Position numbers and translations under genes: made by a program. Shown here piece by piece: positions 41,888 through 50,791 of a stretch of DNA of 64,000 nucleotides. The DNA comes from UBA1369 sp964571725 (GTDB lineage Bacteria; Patescibacteriota; Gracilibacteria; UBA1369), in contig CAZNDB010000002.1 of NCBI GenBank assembly GCA_964571725.1, forward strand, positions 124,001 through 188,000, in the 5' to 3' direction. How positions within the stretch are numbered: position 1 is the stretch's first letter; each line of letters begins with the position of its first letter. The notes under the pieces are model-generated. The model ran no database searches. It was given only the letters and a program-made list of their open reading frames with translations, and had not been told where the DNA came from.

Positions 41888-43000
41888 ATGAAACTAGTTT
41901 GTTCCCAATCAGACCTGGATGTAGCCCTGAATATCGTTGGTAAAGCCATAAGCCAGAATACGACTTTACCGGTGTTGAACAACGTTCTTTTGAAGGCGGA
42001 AGGCGGGAAGTTGAATTTTGCCGGAACCAACCTGGAAATAGCCATTCAGTGTTTTGTGCCGGCCGAAGTCAAGGCCGAGGGGGCGATTACCGTTCCGGCC
42101 AAGCTGCTGGTCAGTTATATTTCTTTACTTAAGGACGACAAGGTGGAGCTGTCCGTTGATGAAAACAACACTTTGCTGATTAAGGCTCAAAGCTCACAGA
42201 CAAAAATTAAGGGTATATCTTCCGAGGAATTTCCCATTATACCCACGGTCAGCAAAGACCAGTTTTTTACGGTTTCCCGGAAAGAATTCGATCTGGCCAT
42301 CAGCCAGACGGTTTTTGCGGCGGCGACCAACACGGCCAGACCGGTTTTGTCAGGCATTCTTTTTGATCTGAAGAAAGACGATCTTAAGCTGGTGGCGACC
42401 GACAGTTACAGACTGGCCGAGAAGAAACTGCTGTTGAAGGAAAAGGTTGAGTTTGATCTGCAGGCTATTGTGCCGGCCCGAACGGTTTCCGAGCTGGGAA
42501 AGATTGTGTCCAAGTCCAATGCTGAGGATATTGAAATTACGGTTTCCAAGAACCAGATTCTGTTTGTGATTGGCGACACCAGAATGGTTTCCAGATTGAT
42601 TGAAGGGAAGTTTCCCGATTATGAAAAGATTATTCCCCGTACCAGCAAGACCAGCATTGCCGTCAAAACCGACGAACTGTCATTGGTGGTCAGAAGGGTG
42701 GCTCTTTTTGCCCGCGAAAACAACAATAACATTAAGTGTTCCATTACCAATGACGGCAAACTGACCCTGTCCACCGATGAGACCAAGGTGGGCGAGGAGA
42801 AGGCTGAGATTTCCGGAACCGTACAGGGCGAAAACAATAAAATTGCCCTAAACGCACAATATTTGTTGGAGGTTTTGAATTTTATTTCAGCGGATGAAAT
42901 TACAATTGAGCTTGACGATAAGCTGTCACCTGCTGTAATCAGGATAACAAAAGAGTCTGAAAAGACTTATATGTACATCATTATGCCGCTGAAGATTTAA
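41888..43000 (+). CDS. dnaN: DNA polymerase III sliding clamp (beta subunit)
   Basis: A 370-residue beta clamp of the normal three-domain length. Landmarks: MKLVCSQSDLDVALNIVGKAISQNTTLPVLNNVLL, KGISSEEFPIIP, ATNTARPVLSGILFDLKKDDLKLVATDSYRLA, and the C-terminal YMYIIMPLKI, where the family ends in MP[MIV]R-like sequence. It forms the ring that tethers the replicative polymerase. It sits directly right of the candidate origin, but dnaA is not adjacent. A 9-base-pair hairpin overlaps its stop codon. Confidence 0.96.
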   Translation: MKLVCSQSDLDVALNIVGKAISQNTTLPVLNNVLLKAEGGKLNFAGTNLEIAIQCFVPAEVKAEGAITVPAKLLVSYISLLKDDKVELSVDENNTLLIKAQSSQTKIKGISSEEFPIIPTVSKDQFFTVSRKEFDLAISQTVFAAATNTARPVLSGILFDLKKDDLKLVATDSYRLAEKKLLLKEKVEFDLQAIVPARTVSELGKIVSKSNAEDIEITVSKNQILFVIGDTRMVSRLIEGKFPDYEKIIPRTSKTSIAVKTDELSLVVRRVALFARENNNNIKCSITNDGKLTLSTDETKVGEEKAEISGTVQGENNKIALNAQYLLEVLNFISADEITIELDDKLSPAVIRITKESEKTYMYIIMPLKI

Positions 43001-43015
43001 ACCCCTGTTTAAATC
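42994..43015 (+). other. Hairpin at the dnaN-mfd junction
   Basis: Perfect 9-base-pair stem GATTTAAAC (42994-43002) / GTTTAAATC (43007-43015) with loop CCCT, overlapping the dnaN stop codon. There is no U-run. It may be a weak terminator, processing site or mRNA stabiliser between dnaN and mfd. Confidence 0.45.
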
Positions 43016-43039
43016 CTGCGGAGGAATCTAGAAGTTTAA

Positions 43040-46000
43040 ATGAGCAAAATAGCCAATCTGATCCGCTTTTTGCCGACCGTGCTTAATGCACGCGTTTTGG
43101 ATATGCTGGAGTCGAAAAAGACTTTTAGCGTGTCCGGTTCGGCCAACCATTCTTCCAAAGTGTTTACGGTTATTGACGCGCTGAGGGATTTGAAGAAGAT
43201 TAACGGCGGCGTGTGGATTGTGAATAATCTACAGGAGGCCGATGCCGTGATGAGGGATTTGCGCATCTGGTCTGATTTTAAAGTTCATGGTTTTGATTCC
43301 AAACTGGACGTGGTTGCGGCCAGCAAGGTTGATCGCCTGAGAAAAATGAAGGTGATGGAGCTTTTGTCTAATCTTCGCGATGAAAACAAGAGGTTTCTGG
43401 TTTTGCCCTATTTTGAATTATTGAAGAGGGGGCCGGACCTGGATTGGGTGGAAAGAGCCAAGGTGGTGCTGGAAAAGGGGAAGGCTATAAATCTGATGAG
43501 TTTTTATGAAAGTCTTATTGCCACGGGTTATGAGCTTTCCGAGGACCTGTATTTGTCCAAGGGAACTTATTTCAGAACTGGTGACACCTTAACCATTTTT
43601 CCGGTCAATCTGGAAAACCCGGTGAGGATCAATCTGGGTTTCGATAATGTGGAAAGCCTGGAGGTTTTTGAGCAGGAAAGCCTGGACAAGGAAACAATCA
43701 GCAGCCTGAAGAAAGTGGAGATCTGGCCGGTGCTGTTCGAAGAGGGTTCACAGATGCTGGTGGACGCTTTCAGAAAAGACAATCTGGTGGTGGAAGACGA
43801 CCTGGAGATATATGACGAGTTCTATGAAGACTGGAACGCCAGTTTCAATGAAGTTTACAATAAAAACCAGGTCTTGAGTTTCGTTACTTTCAATGAAGAC
43901 GAGTCCAATCACATTCACCTGCACTATCTGTCGGTTTTGAAGTACCGCGGGGCCTATGATCTGGTTAACGATTTGAAGGAAAAGGTGAAAGAGTCCTGGC
44001 ACGTGATTATTTTTACCAAGAGGAAAAAGGAAATTGAGGAGATTTTGAACGAGAATAATTTAGCGTTCAATGAGGATTTGGGGCAGCTGGGCTATGGCCA
44101 TTACCGGTTATTTCTGGTGGAGGCAGACAAAGACGATAATTTGCCTTTTGCTTTTCAGAACCCCGAAATCAAGCTTTCCGTGATCTCGGACAGGGACATT
44201 TCTTCCCTGCAGGAAGAGAAAAAACGGGCGGTCAACCAGAAGGTTTTCATGGACTTTCTGGCTACTTTGAAAACGGGGGATTATGTGGTGCACGTGGATC
44301 ACGGCATTGGTCTTTTTTTAGGGCTGGAACAACGTCAAATTGACGAACTGACCAAGGAATATCTGAAAATCGGCTATGCCGAGAACGATAAACTGTTTGT
44401 GCCGATCGACCAGGCCGACAAAGTAAATAAATTCATCGGAGCGGACGAGAATCCTCCCAAACTCACCCGTCTGGGATCGGCCGAATGGAATTCCATCACC
44501 AAAAAAGTCAAGAAAGAGACCGAGCAGATTGCCAAGGAGCTGCTGTCTATTTATGCCGAAAGAAAGAGTGCTTCCGGCTTCGCTTTTAAATACTACGAGA
44601 AGGAAATGAAGCGGTTTGAAGAGAGCTTCGAATATGAGGACACTCCCGGACAGATGCGCTCCACCAAGGACACTCTGGATGATATGTGCAGGGACATTCC
44701 CATGGACCGGCTGGTTTGCGGAGACGTGGGGTTCGGCAAGACCGAAGTGGCGATGAGGGCGGCCTACCTGGCCTTTCTCAACAAGAAGCAGACTGCTTTG
44801 GTGTCGCCGATTACGATTTTGGCCGATCAGCATTACCGTTCTTTCAAGAAGAGAATGGATCAGTTCAACGTGCGGGTGGAAATGCTCTCCAGGTTTCGTA
44901 CTTCCGCCGAGCAGAAAAGAATTTTGGAAAAACTGGCTAAGGGAGAAATCGACATCATTATCGGAACTCACCGGCTTTTACAAAAAGACATCAAATTTAA
45001 AGACCTGGGAGTGGTAATTGTGGACGAGGAACAGCGTTTCGGAGTGAAACAAAAGGAAGTTTTCAAAAAGATTAAGGCCGATGTGGATTTTCTTACGCTG
45101 ACCGCCACTCCCATTCCCCGCACCCTCAATATCGCTCTTAATAAACTGAGGGATATTTCCACCATAACAACCCCCCCGCCCGGCCGTCTGCCTATCGTTA
45201 CGGAAGTAAGAAGATTTTCGCTGGGGTTGGTACGGGAAGCCATTTTAAATGAAGTAAAAAGACAGGGTCAGGTGTATTTTCTGCACAATCGCGTGCAAAC
45301 CATTGATAGTTTGGCCGATAAACTACGCATTTTGGTGCCGGAAGCGCGCTTCGGCGTGGCTCACGGACAGCTGGGTTCCGGAGATCTGGAGGAAAGGATT
45401 GTGGCTTTCAAAGACCATCAGTTTGACGTGCTGGTTTCATCAACCATTATCGAAAATGGTATCGATTTGGCCAACGCCAATACTTTGATTGTAAACAATG
45501 CCGAGAAATTCGGACTGGCTCAGTTGTATCAGTTGAGAGGCCGCGTGGGACGCAGCAAACGGCAGGCTTACGCTTATTTTATGTATCATGGACAAAGACT
45601 GAAGCTGGACGCCAAGAAGCGGCTGAAGGCCATTGTGGAAGCTTCCGAGCTGGGCTCGGGTTTTCAGATTGCCATGAAGGACCTGGAAATCAGAGGAGCG
45701 GGTGACATTCTGGGGGCCAAGCAGCACGGAGTAATAAACGTGGTTGGCGTAAGCCATTTTATACGGATGCTGAACAAAGCGGTGGAAGACCTGAAGGCCG
45801 GCCGGGTGATGCGGGAAGAGGAGCCGGAGGATATTTCGGTGGAGATTCCGATCAGCGCCTTTATTCCGGATAATTATATTACCAATACCAAGGAGAAGGT
45901 GGCCGTTTATCAGAAGCTGTCGGCCGCGGATTCCCTGGAATATCTGAACGACATGAAAGAGGAGATGGTGGCGGATTATGGCACTATTCCGTCTGAAGTG

Positions 46001-46279
46001 ATTAACTTCTTCAAAGTTATTGAAATGAAATTGAACGCCAAGGCGGCCGGTGTGGTTGGGGTCAAGGCCGAAAGCGTTTATCTGACCAAGGACAAGGAAA
46101 TAATCCTGCATATGAGCAACCTGGTCAAACCGGAAAACATTATGAATCTGCTCGAATATAATCATAAATGGATGATTTCCGGGAATAAATTGAAGATCAA
46201 ACTGGAAGATTTGGGATTTCAGTGGGTGGACGAGCTGAATTCTTGCTTAAAAAAGCTTGCCTCCAAGGTCAAAATATAG
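43040..46279 (+). CDS. mfd: Transcription-repair coupling factor Mfd
   Basis: A 1079-residue Mfd, near the usual 1150. N-terminal UvrB-like region with no ATPase residues, then the RNA-polymerase-interaction domain (GDYVVHVDHGIGLFLGLEQ...EYLKIGYAENDKLFVPIDQADKVNKF). The RecG-type translocase follows: PMDRLVCGDVGFGKTEVAMRAA (Walker A), VDEEQRF (DEEQ box), LTATPIPRTLNIAL, and the TRG motif region. LRGRVGRSKRQAYAYF lies further on. It displaces stalled RNA polymerase and recruits UvrA. A GGAGGA site lies about 14 bases upstream of ATG 43040. Confidence 0.95.
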   Translation: MSKIANLIRFLPTVLNARVLDMLESKKTFSVSGSANHSSKVFTVIDALRDLKKINGGVWIVNNLQEADAVMRDLRIWSDFKVHGFDSKLDVVAASKVDRLRKMKVMELLSNLRDENKRFLVLPYFELLKRGPDLDWVERAKVVLEKGKAINLMSFYESLIATGYELSEDLYLSKGTYFRTGDTLTIFPVNLENPVRINLGFDNVESLEVFEQESLDKETISSLKKVEIWPVLFEEGSQMLVDAFRKDNLVVEDDLEIYDEFYEDWNASFNEVYNKNQVLSFVTFNEDESNHIHLHYLSVLKYRGAYDLVNDLKEKVKESWHVIIFTKRKKEIEEILNENNLAFNEDLGQLGYGHYRLFLVEADKDDNLPFAFQNPEIKLSVISDRDISSLQEEKKRAVNQKVFMDFLATLKTGDYVVHVDHGIGLFLGLEQRQIDELTKEYLKIGYAENDKLFVPIDQADKVNKFIGADENPPKLTRLGSAEWNSITKKVKKETEQIAKELLSIYAERKSASGFAFKYYEKEMKRFEESFEYEDTPGQMRSTKDTLDDMCRDIPMDRLVCGDVGFGKTEVAMRAAYLAFLNKKQTALVSPITILADQHYRSFKKRMDQFNVRVEMLSRFRTSAEQKRILEKLAKGEIDIIIGTHRLLQKDIKFKDLGVVIVDEEQRFGVKQKEVFKKIKADVDFLTLTATPIPRTLNIALNKLRDISTITTPPPGRLPIVTEVRRFSLGLVREAILNEVKRQGQVYFLHNRVQTIDSLADKLRILVPEARFGVAHGQLGSGDLEERIVAFKDHQFDVLVSSTIIENGIDLANANTLIVNNAEKFGLAQLYQLRGRVGRSKRQAYAYFMYHGQRLKLDAKKRLKAIVEASELGSGFQIAMKDLEIRGAGDILGAKQHGVINVVGVSHFIRMLNKAVEDLKAGRVMREEEPEDISVEIPISAFIPDNYITNTKEKVAVYQKLSAADSLEYLNDMKEEMVADYGTIPSEVINFFKVIEMKLNAKAAGVVGVKAESVYLTKDKEIILHMSNLVKPENIMNLLEYNHKWMISGNKLKIKLEDLGFQWVDELNSCLKKLASKVKI

Positions 46280-46298
46280 CGAGGTTTGTTCAAAAAAC

Positions 46299-46372
46299 GG
46301 TGCAAAAGTCTAAAATGATGTGGAAAAGTGTTTCTATGCTGTTTAAAAGTTGGTGGCTTTTGGTGTAAAAGT
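46299..46372 (-). repeat. Four DnaA-box-like repeats at about 21-base spacing
   Basis: GGTGCAAAAGT (46299-46309), TGTGGAAAAGT (46319-46329), TGTTTAAAAGT (46340-46350) and GGTGTAAAAGT (46362-46372). Start-to-start distances are 20, 21 and 22 bases, about two helical turns. The reverse complement reads ACTTTTNCACA/C, that is, TTTTNCACA DnaA boxes with a shared AC extension. Copy two is a perfect TTTTCCACA. They lie between mfd and the EpmA-like gene and match the two sites found upstream of dnaN. Confidence 0.6.
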
Positions 46373-46399
46373 TAGCTGTCCTTATTTTTCCTTTTGAAC

Positions 46400-47785
46400 A
46401 TGCTCTACCCAAACCGCGTAAAAAGAACCCAGACCATAAAAGAATTTTCGGGAAGCCCCGATAGCGGTGAAACGGCCGTGCTATGCGGTAGAGTGGTGGG
46501 AGTCCTGGACGGGGAAGGGCCGGCGGTTGGCGGTGTGGCCGCGGGGCTCAATGAAAGGGGATATATATTACAGGATTTTTCAGGCAAATTAAAGATTCTT
46601 TCCGCTGATTTACCGCAGCCCGGGACTATTATTGAGGTGCCGGTCATACATAAAGCCGGCGAATTTGTGCAGTCGGGTGAATTTGCGGTGTTATCCGCCT
46701 GTGAAGATTTTTTTGTGTCTTTGGCTGATTCGCCGAATTATAAAAAGATGGTTCTGGACGAAGGTTTGCGCGACAGGCTGATTCGCAGGTCTCAGATAAT
46801 CGCGGCGGTCAGGGAGTTTTTTGTCAGCGCAGAGTTTATTGAAACCGATACTCCCACACTGGTCAGGCTGCCCGGCATGGAACCATATCTGGACGTATTC
46901 AAGACGCGTCTGGAAGCTGATTTCTCGGCGGAAAAGCAGATCAGTGAGGATATGTATCTGATTACCTCTCCCGAATACGCCATGAAAAAACTGCTGGTGG
47001 GAGGGATGGAAAAGATTTTTCAGATTACCCGCTCATATAGAAACAAAGAAACGTTTAGTGAAAGACATAATCCTGAATTCACCATTCTGGAGTGGTACAG
47101 ATCATTCGGTTCTTATCTGGAAATCATGGATGACACGGAACGACTGGTCAAAAATATCTGGGAAAAGTTCGGCCGGCGTGATGGCAGTGGTACATTGCAA
47201 AAGTTGAAGTGGAAGGAAAGCGAGGTGGACGTGATGTCTTCCTGGAAGAGGATTAGGGTAATAGACGCTTTCAGGGAATACGCGCGGATAGACGAGCAGA
47301 CGTTTTTTGACACTGACAAATTGCGTCTCGAGGCCAAAAAACGCGGTTACGCAGTTTCCGAATCCTCCGGTTTTGACGATCTCTTTTATACGATCTTTCT
47401 CAATGAAATTGAACCTAAACTGGGTTTTGAGGTCCCCACCATTATTTATGATTATCCGGTGTCCATGGCCGCTTTGTCCAAACGCTGCGAGGACGGGCGC
47501 TTCGCCGAGAGATTTGAGGCTTATGTGGCCGGTTTGGAGTTGTGCAACGCCTTTACGGAGCTGAATGATCCGCAGGAACAGCAGAGGCGGCTGGAAGCGG
47601 AAAAAGAAGAGAGAAAAATGCTAGGCAAGGATCTATATAATGTTGACGAAACTTTTATTGAGGCTCTGAAATTCGGGATGCCGCCGGCAGGTGGAAACGC
47701 CTTGGGAATAGACAGACTGGTTATGCTGATGCTGGGGGAGTCAGACATCAGAAACGTCCTGTTTTTCCCTCACAGGGATTTATAG
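46400..47785 (+). CDS. epmA: EF-P lysine ligase, EpmA-type (class II lysyl-tRNA-synthetase paralog)
   Basis: A 461-residue class II synthetase-fold protein (ATG 46400). The catalytic domain follows EpmA/GenX rather than LysRS: LITSPEYAMKKLLVGGMEKIFQI, the motif 2 segment RNKETFSERHNPEFTILEWYR, DYPVSMAALSKRCEDGRFAERFE, LELCNAFTELNDPQEQQRR, and motif 3 in GNALGIDRLVMLMLG. It would charge a lysine onto elongation factor P, encoded next to it. EpmA is normally about 325 residues. This one has about 115 extra N-terminal residues resembling an OB-fold (LCGRVVGVL...YILQDFSGKLKIL). The four-copy repeat array lies just upstream. Confidence 0.85.
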   Translation: MLYPNRVKRTQTIKEFSGSPDSGETAVLCGRVVGVLDGEGPAVGGVAAGLNERGYILQDFSGKLKILSADLPQPGTIIEVPVIHKAGEFVQSGEFAVLSACEDFFVSLADSPNYKKMVLDEGLRDRLIRRSQIIAAVREFFVSAEFIETDTPTLVRLPGMEPYLDVFKTRLEADFSAEKQISEDMYLITSPEYAMKKLLVGGMEKIFQITRSYRNKETFSERHNPEFTILEWYRSFGSYLEIMDDTERLVKNIWEKFGRRDGSGTLQKLKWKESEVDVMSSWKRIRVIDAFREYARIDEQTFFDTDKLRLEAKKRGYAVSESSGFDDLFYTIFLNEIEPKLGFEVPTIIYDYPVSMAALSKRCEDGRFAERFEAYVAGLELCNAFTELNDPQEQQRRLEAEKEERKMLGKDLYNVDETFIEALKFGMPPAGGNALGIDRLVMLMLGESDIRNVLFFPHRDL

Positions 47786-47807
47786 GGCTAGAACAAGCCG
47801 CTTTGGG

Positions 47808-47836
47808 TTGACCTGAGCTGGGAAGGTGGATAGAAT
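47808..47836 (+). promoter_or_regulatory. efp: Promoter of efp
   Basis: TTGACC (47808-47813) and TAGAAT (47831-47836) with a 17-base spacer. The start point is near 47843, giving a leader of about 60 bases to the efp ATG at 47905. So efp can be expressed apart from the upstream ligase gene. Confidence 0.6.
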
Positions 47837-47904
47837 ACCCCGCGGAAGCTTCTGATGGACGGGACCGTTTTTTTGGGGGCTTAATACAACATTATTGGAA
47901 AAGC

Positions 47905-48465
47905 ATGCAAACATCTGATTTCAAAAAGGGCGCCGCCATCAAATACAATGGTGATACCTGCGTTATTCTCAGTTACGACTTTGTCAGTCCCGGCAAGGGC
48001 ACGGCTTTTACCAGAACCAAGCTGAAAAACGCCAAATCCGGCAAGATTTTTGAAGTCAGTTTCCGCAGCGGAGAAAGTATTGAGGAGGCAAACGTGGAGT
48101 ATAGAAATTGCCAATATCTTTACAATGACGGCACTGAAATGACTTTTATGGACAACAGTAACTATGAACAGTTCACCCTGCTCATGGAGAATGTTGGTGA
48201 TATGCAAAATTATATCGTCGACGGGAGCGAAGTAGTGGTGGTGTTTATCGACAAGGAGCCTTTTTCACTGCAATTACCTCCCAAAATGAACTTTAAAGTT
48301 ATCGACGCGCCACCCGGAAACAAAGGCGATACGGCTACCGGAGGCTCAAAACAAGTAACTTTGGAAACCGGGGTCAAGGTTTCGGTACCGCTTTTTATTA
48401 AGGAAGGCGATGTGGTCAGGGTCAATACCGATACAGGTGAATATGTTGAGCGCGTAAGCCAATAA
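47905..48465 (+). CDS. efp: Elongation factor P
   Basis: A 186-residue EF-P with three beta-barrel domains. It speeds peptide-bond formation at polyproline stalls. The acceptor loop reads SPGKGTAF, with Lys31 at the position modified by beta-lysine in E. coli. The central NSNYEQFTL region and the C-terminal GDTATGGSKQVTLETG and VPLFIKEGDVVRVNTDTGEYVERV are typical. The Lys at the loop tip together with the neighbouring EpmA-type ligase suggests that this EF-P is lysylated. No epmB (lysine 2,3-aminomutase) is in the window. Confidence 0.96.
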   Translation: MQTSDFKKGAAIKYNGDTCVILSYDFVSPGKGTAFTRTKLKNAKSGKIFEVSFRSGESIEEANVEYRNCQYLYNDGTEMTFMDNSNYEQFTLLMENVGDMQNYIVDGSEVVVVFIDKEPFSLQLPPKMNFKVIDAPPGNKGDTATGGSKQVTLETGVKVSVPLFIKEGDVVRVNTDTGEYVERVSQ

Positions 48466-48468
48466 GTG

Positions 48469-48497
48469 TTTATATTTCCGCTTTAATCTGCTATAAT
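48469..48497 (+). promoter_or_regulatory. Possible promoter of the transporter-HEAT gene
   Basis: A perfect TATAAT (48492-48497) with a poor -35 (TTTATA, 48469-48474, 17-base spacer). The ATG is at 48522. Confidence 0.4.
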
Positions 48498-48521
48498 TAG
48501 TAGATATCAAAAAGTGGATTT

Positions 48522-50765
48522 ATGATCAAAAACACCAGTTTTGCCCTAAAAAAATGGATATTCGGAGTTGTTACTTTTATTGCCACCTTTACCACGGAAA
48601 TGGCTTTTATTTCCGCTACGGCCGAGTTTTTGAACCAGGGGCTGATTGACTGGCTGCCTACGGTAATGCTTCTGGTCAGCGTTTTTTTGATCGTTAATTA
48701 CAGCCTGGCCTCACTTTTCAGCAGAAGATTTTCAGCGTTGGGCAGCATGAATTTTTTTGTTTTCAGTCTGATGATTATGACCGCGGGTTGTTTGTATTTT
48801 CGTCAGTATACCGTCGCTTGTTTGTTTTTTACACTTCTGCTGGCCAATTATTCCAGCACCGCCTTTGATATTGCCCTGGAGAATTTATCCGATCATTATG
48901 TAAATTCCCGCCAAGCCAAAACCTTTTTGCCATTGATGAATGGAGTGATGGACGTGGCCCAGCTGCTTAGCAGCGTGGCAATTATCGGGGTGTCGGTGAT
49001 GCGTCTGACAGTTGATCCGCTTTGGTTGATTCTGGTTGGTACCGCTCTGACCTGCCTGGGTGTTGCAGTGATTAACCGCTTGTTTGATCCGGTTGTCGAC
49101 GATCAGGAAGAGCAGCGCACGGGTTTGGCCCTGGGGATGAAACAAAGTTTAAGTTTTGTGTTCAGGCAGAACAGGCTCTTTAAGTTAATGGCCTGGCTTT
49201 TTATGTTTTTCGGGGGCATATCAATTTTAACATTTTACGTTTACAGTTCATCGTTTTCGGCTAATCTGAGCGGTGAAAATCTAACCAATTTTTTGGCGGT
49301 GGTCAGCTTCGTGGCCGTGTTGATCAGGGGCATATTTAATCTAGGGTTGTTGCAAAAGCTTATTTATAAAATTGGCGTGGCCAATATGCTGCTTCTGTAT
49401 CCCTGGGCCATGTTTATACTGAGTTTTCTGACACTTTTCCTGTTCAGGAATCTTTATGTGGCGGCGGCATTGTTTGTTTTTTACACTTTGTCCTTTTTTT
49501 CCTATGTCACTGTGGCGACTCAGTCCATGTTGGGCATGGTTCCAAAGCAGCTGAGTCAGCAGGTTTACTTTTTCATCAAAGGGGTGATCATTTCCCTGGC
49601 CGCGTTGGTGACCTCTTTTTTGGTTACTCTGATCATGCCGTTTTTTAACAACGACCCGCGGATTGCCAGTTTTATGCTGATTTTACTGACCGCCGGCAGC
49701 TTGATTGCCGCTCTTAAAATCAAGAACGCCTATCAGTTTACTTTATTGAGAGTTTTGGACGAAGACGATCAGTATTTGCGCAATAACTCGGTGCAGCTGA
49801 TGGGGGAGAGCGTTCAGAAAGAAAAGGGTGAGAAACTTTTACGGAAAATAGTGGTTAATCAAAAGGAAAGTTTGGAAATACGACAGCACGCCCTGACCAG
49901 TCTGGTAGAGATCAATAATCCCAATTCCATCCGGGAGTTTTTGTTGATTTTGGAAAACGATAAAAACCTGAGAATCAGATATTACGCCATTCAGGCTATT
50001 AACAAGGTTTTTGAGAAGATGAACAAAAAGCGCTTTGGAAACATGAATGTGACCAAGCTGTTGATGATTGACGTGTTTAACAAAGTGTATGACGAAAATC
50101 TTCCCTTGCCGATTAAACTTGAGGTTAACCAGGCCCTGAAGATGTTTGGCTTTGACGTCTTGCTGGATTTTTATAAAAGGCATTTTACGTCCAGCACGGA
50201 TTTTATCAAGGCGAGCATTATTGAAGCTTTGGCGGTGGCCGATGACAGGGGACTGATCACTTTGCTGGAACCCTATCTGCATAATCATAATCTGACTATT
50301 AAGGCGGCTGCGATTACGGGTTTGTGGCGATTTGAGGAGATGAGGGACAGGCTGATGAGCATAATGATCGATATTTTTTCCCAGAAAGACAATGTTCACA
50401 GGATGGCGTCTCTGAAACTGATCGGGGAGCTTAAGTTAAAGAAAATGGAGGATTATGTTCTGGATCTGGTGGCAGTTCCGGACAAGGAGTTGTCCACTAT
50501 GGCGATCATTACTTCAATTAATCTGGGCAGGCTGGGAGGAGTAAAGGTTTTGTCCAGGAAACTGGTTAAGTTCGCCATGATGGGGGATAGTGAAATGGTG
50601 GAATTCATTTTTAAGAAATTTTATTCTTTGTCGCCGAAAGCGCAAAAGAAGCTGCTGGTTGAGATCAAGTCTTTAAGCTCGGAAAATTTTAATCATCTGA
50701 AAGGCCTGTTTTCCAGTTCAGACGCTTTCTTTGATTTAACTCTGGTTACGCTATTTACAAGCTAG
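48522..50765 (+). CDS. MFS/ATP-ADP-translocase-like membrane domain fused to HEAT repeats
   Basis: A 747-residue fusion. Residues 1 to about 400 hold about 11-12 membrane helices (WIFGVVTFIATFTTEMAFISATAEF, LPTVMLLVSVFLIVNYSLASLF, and so on). The rest is a soluble helical solenoid with HEAT-like units (LEIRQHALTSLVEINNPNSIREFLLILENDKNLRIRYYAIQAINKVF; LTIKAAAITGLWRFEEM; HRMASLKLIGELKLKKMEDYVLDLV). The layout resembles bacterial proteins that join an NTT/Tlc-like transporter to HEAT repeats. The substrate is not deducible. A tmRNA promoter lies at its 3' end. Confidence 0.78.
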   Translation: MIKNTSFALKKWIFGVVTFIATFTTEMAFISATAEFLNQGLIDWLPTVMLLVSVFLIVNYSLASLFSRRFSALGSMNFFVFSLMIMTAGCLYFRQYTVACLFFTLLLANYSSTAFDIALENLSDHYVNSRQAKTFLPLMNGVMDVAQLLSSVAIIGVSVMRLTVDPLWLILVGTALTCLGVAVINRLFDPVVDDQEEQRTGLALGMKQSLSFVFRQNRLFKLMAWLFMFFGGISILTFYVYSSSFSANLSGENLTNFLAVVSFVAVLIRGIFNLGLLQKLIYKIGVANMLLLYPWAMFILSFLTLFLFRNLYVAAALFVFYTLSFFSYVTVATQSMLGMVPKQLSQQVYFFIKGVIISLAALVTSFLVTLIMPFFNNDPRIASFMLILLTAGSLIAALKIKNAYQFTLLRVLDEDDQYLRNNSVQLMGESVQKEKGEKLLRKIVVNQKESLEIRQHALTSLVEINNPNSIREFLLILENDKNLRIRYYAIQAINKVFEKMNKKRFGNMNVTKLLMIDVFNKVYDENLPLPIKLEVNQALKMFGFDVLLDFYKRHFTSSTDFIKASIIEALAVADDRGLITLLEPYLHNHNLTIKAAAITGLWRFEEMRDRLMSIMIDIFSQKDNVHRMASLKLIGELKLKKMEDYVLDLVAVPDKELSTMAIITSINLGRLGGVKVLSRKLVKFAMMGDSEMVEFIFKKFYSLSPKAQKKLLVEIKSLSSENFNHLKGLFSSSDAFFDLTLVTLFTS

Positions 50766-50782
50766 GAAATTTGTTGTAGAGT
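50754..50782 (+). promoter_or_regulatory. ssrA: Promoter of tmRNA
   Basis: TTTACA (50754-50759) and TAGAGT (50777-50782) with a 17-base spacer. The first tmRNA base (50792) is 10 bases beyond the -10, as expected for the start point. The promoter overlaps the stop codon of the preceding gene. Confidence 0.55.
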
Positions 50783-50791
50783 TGTGTTCAA

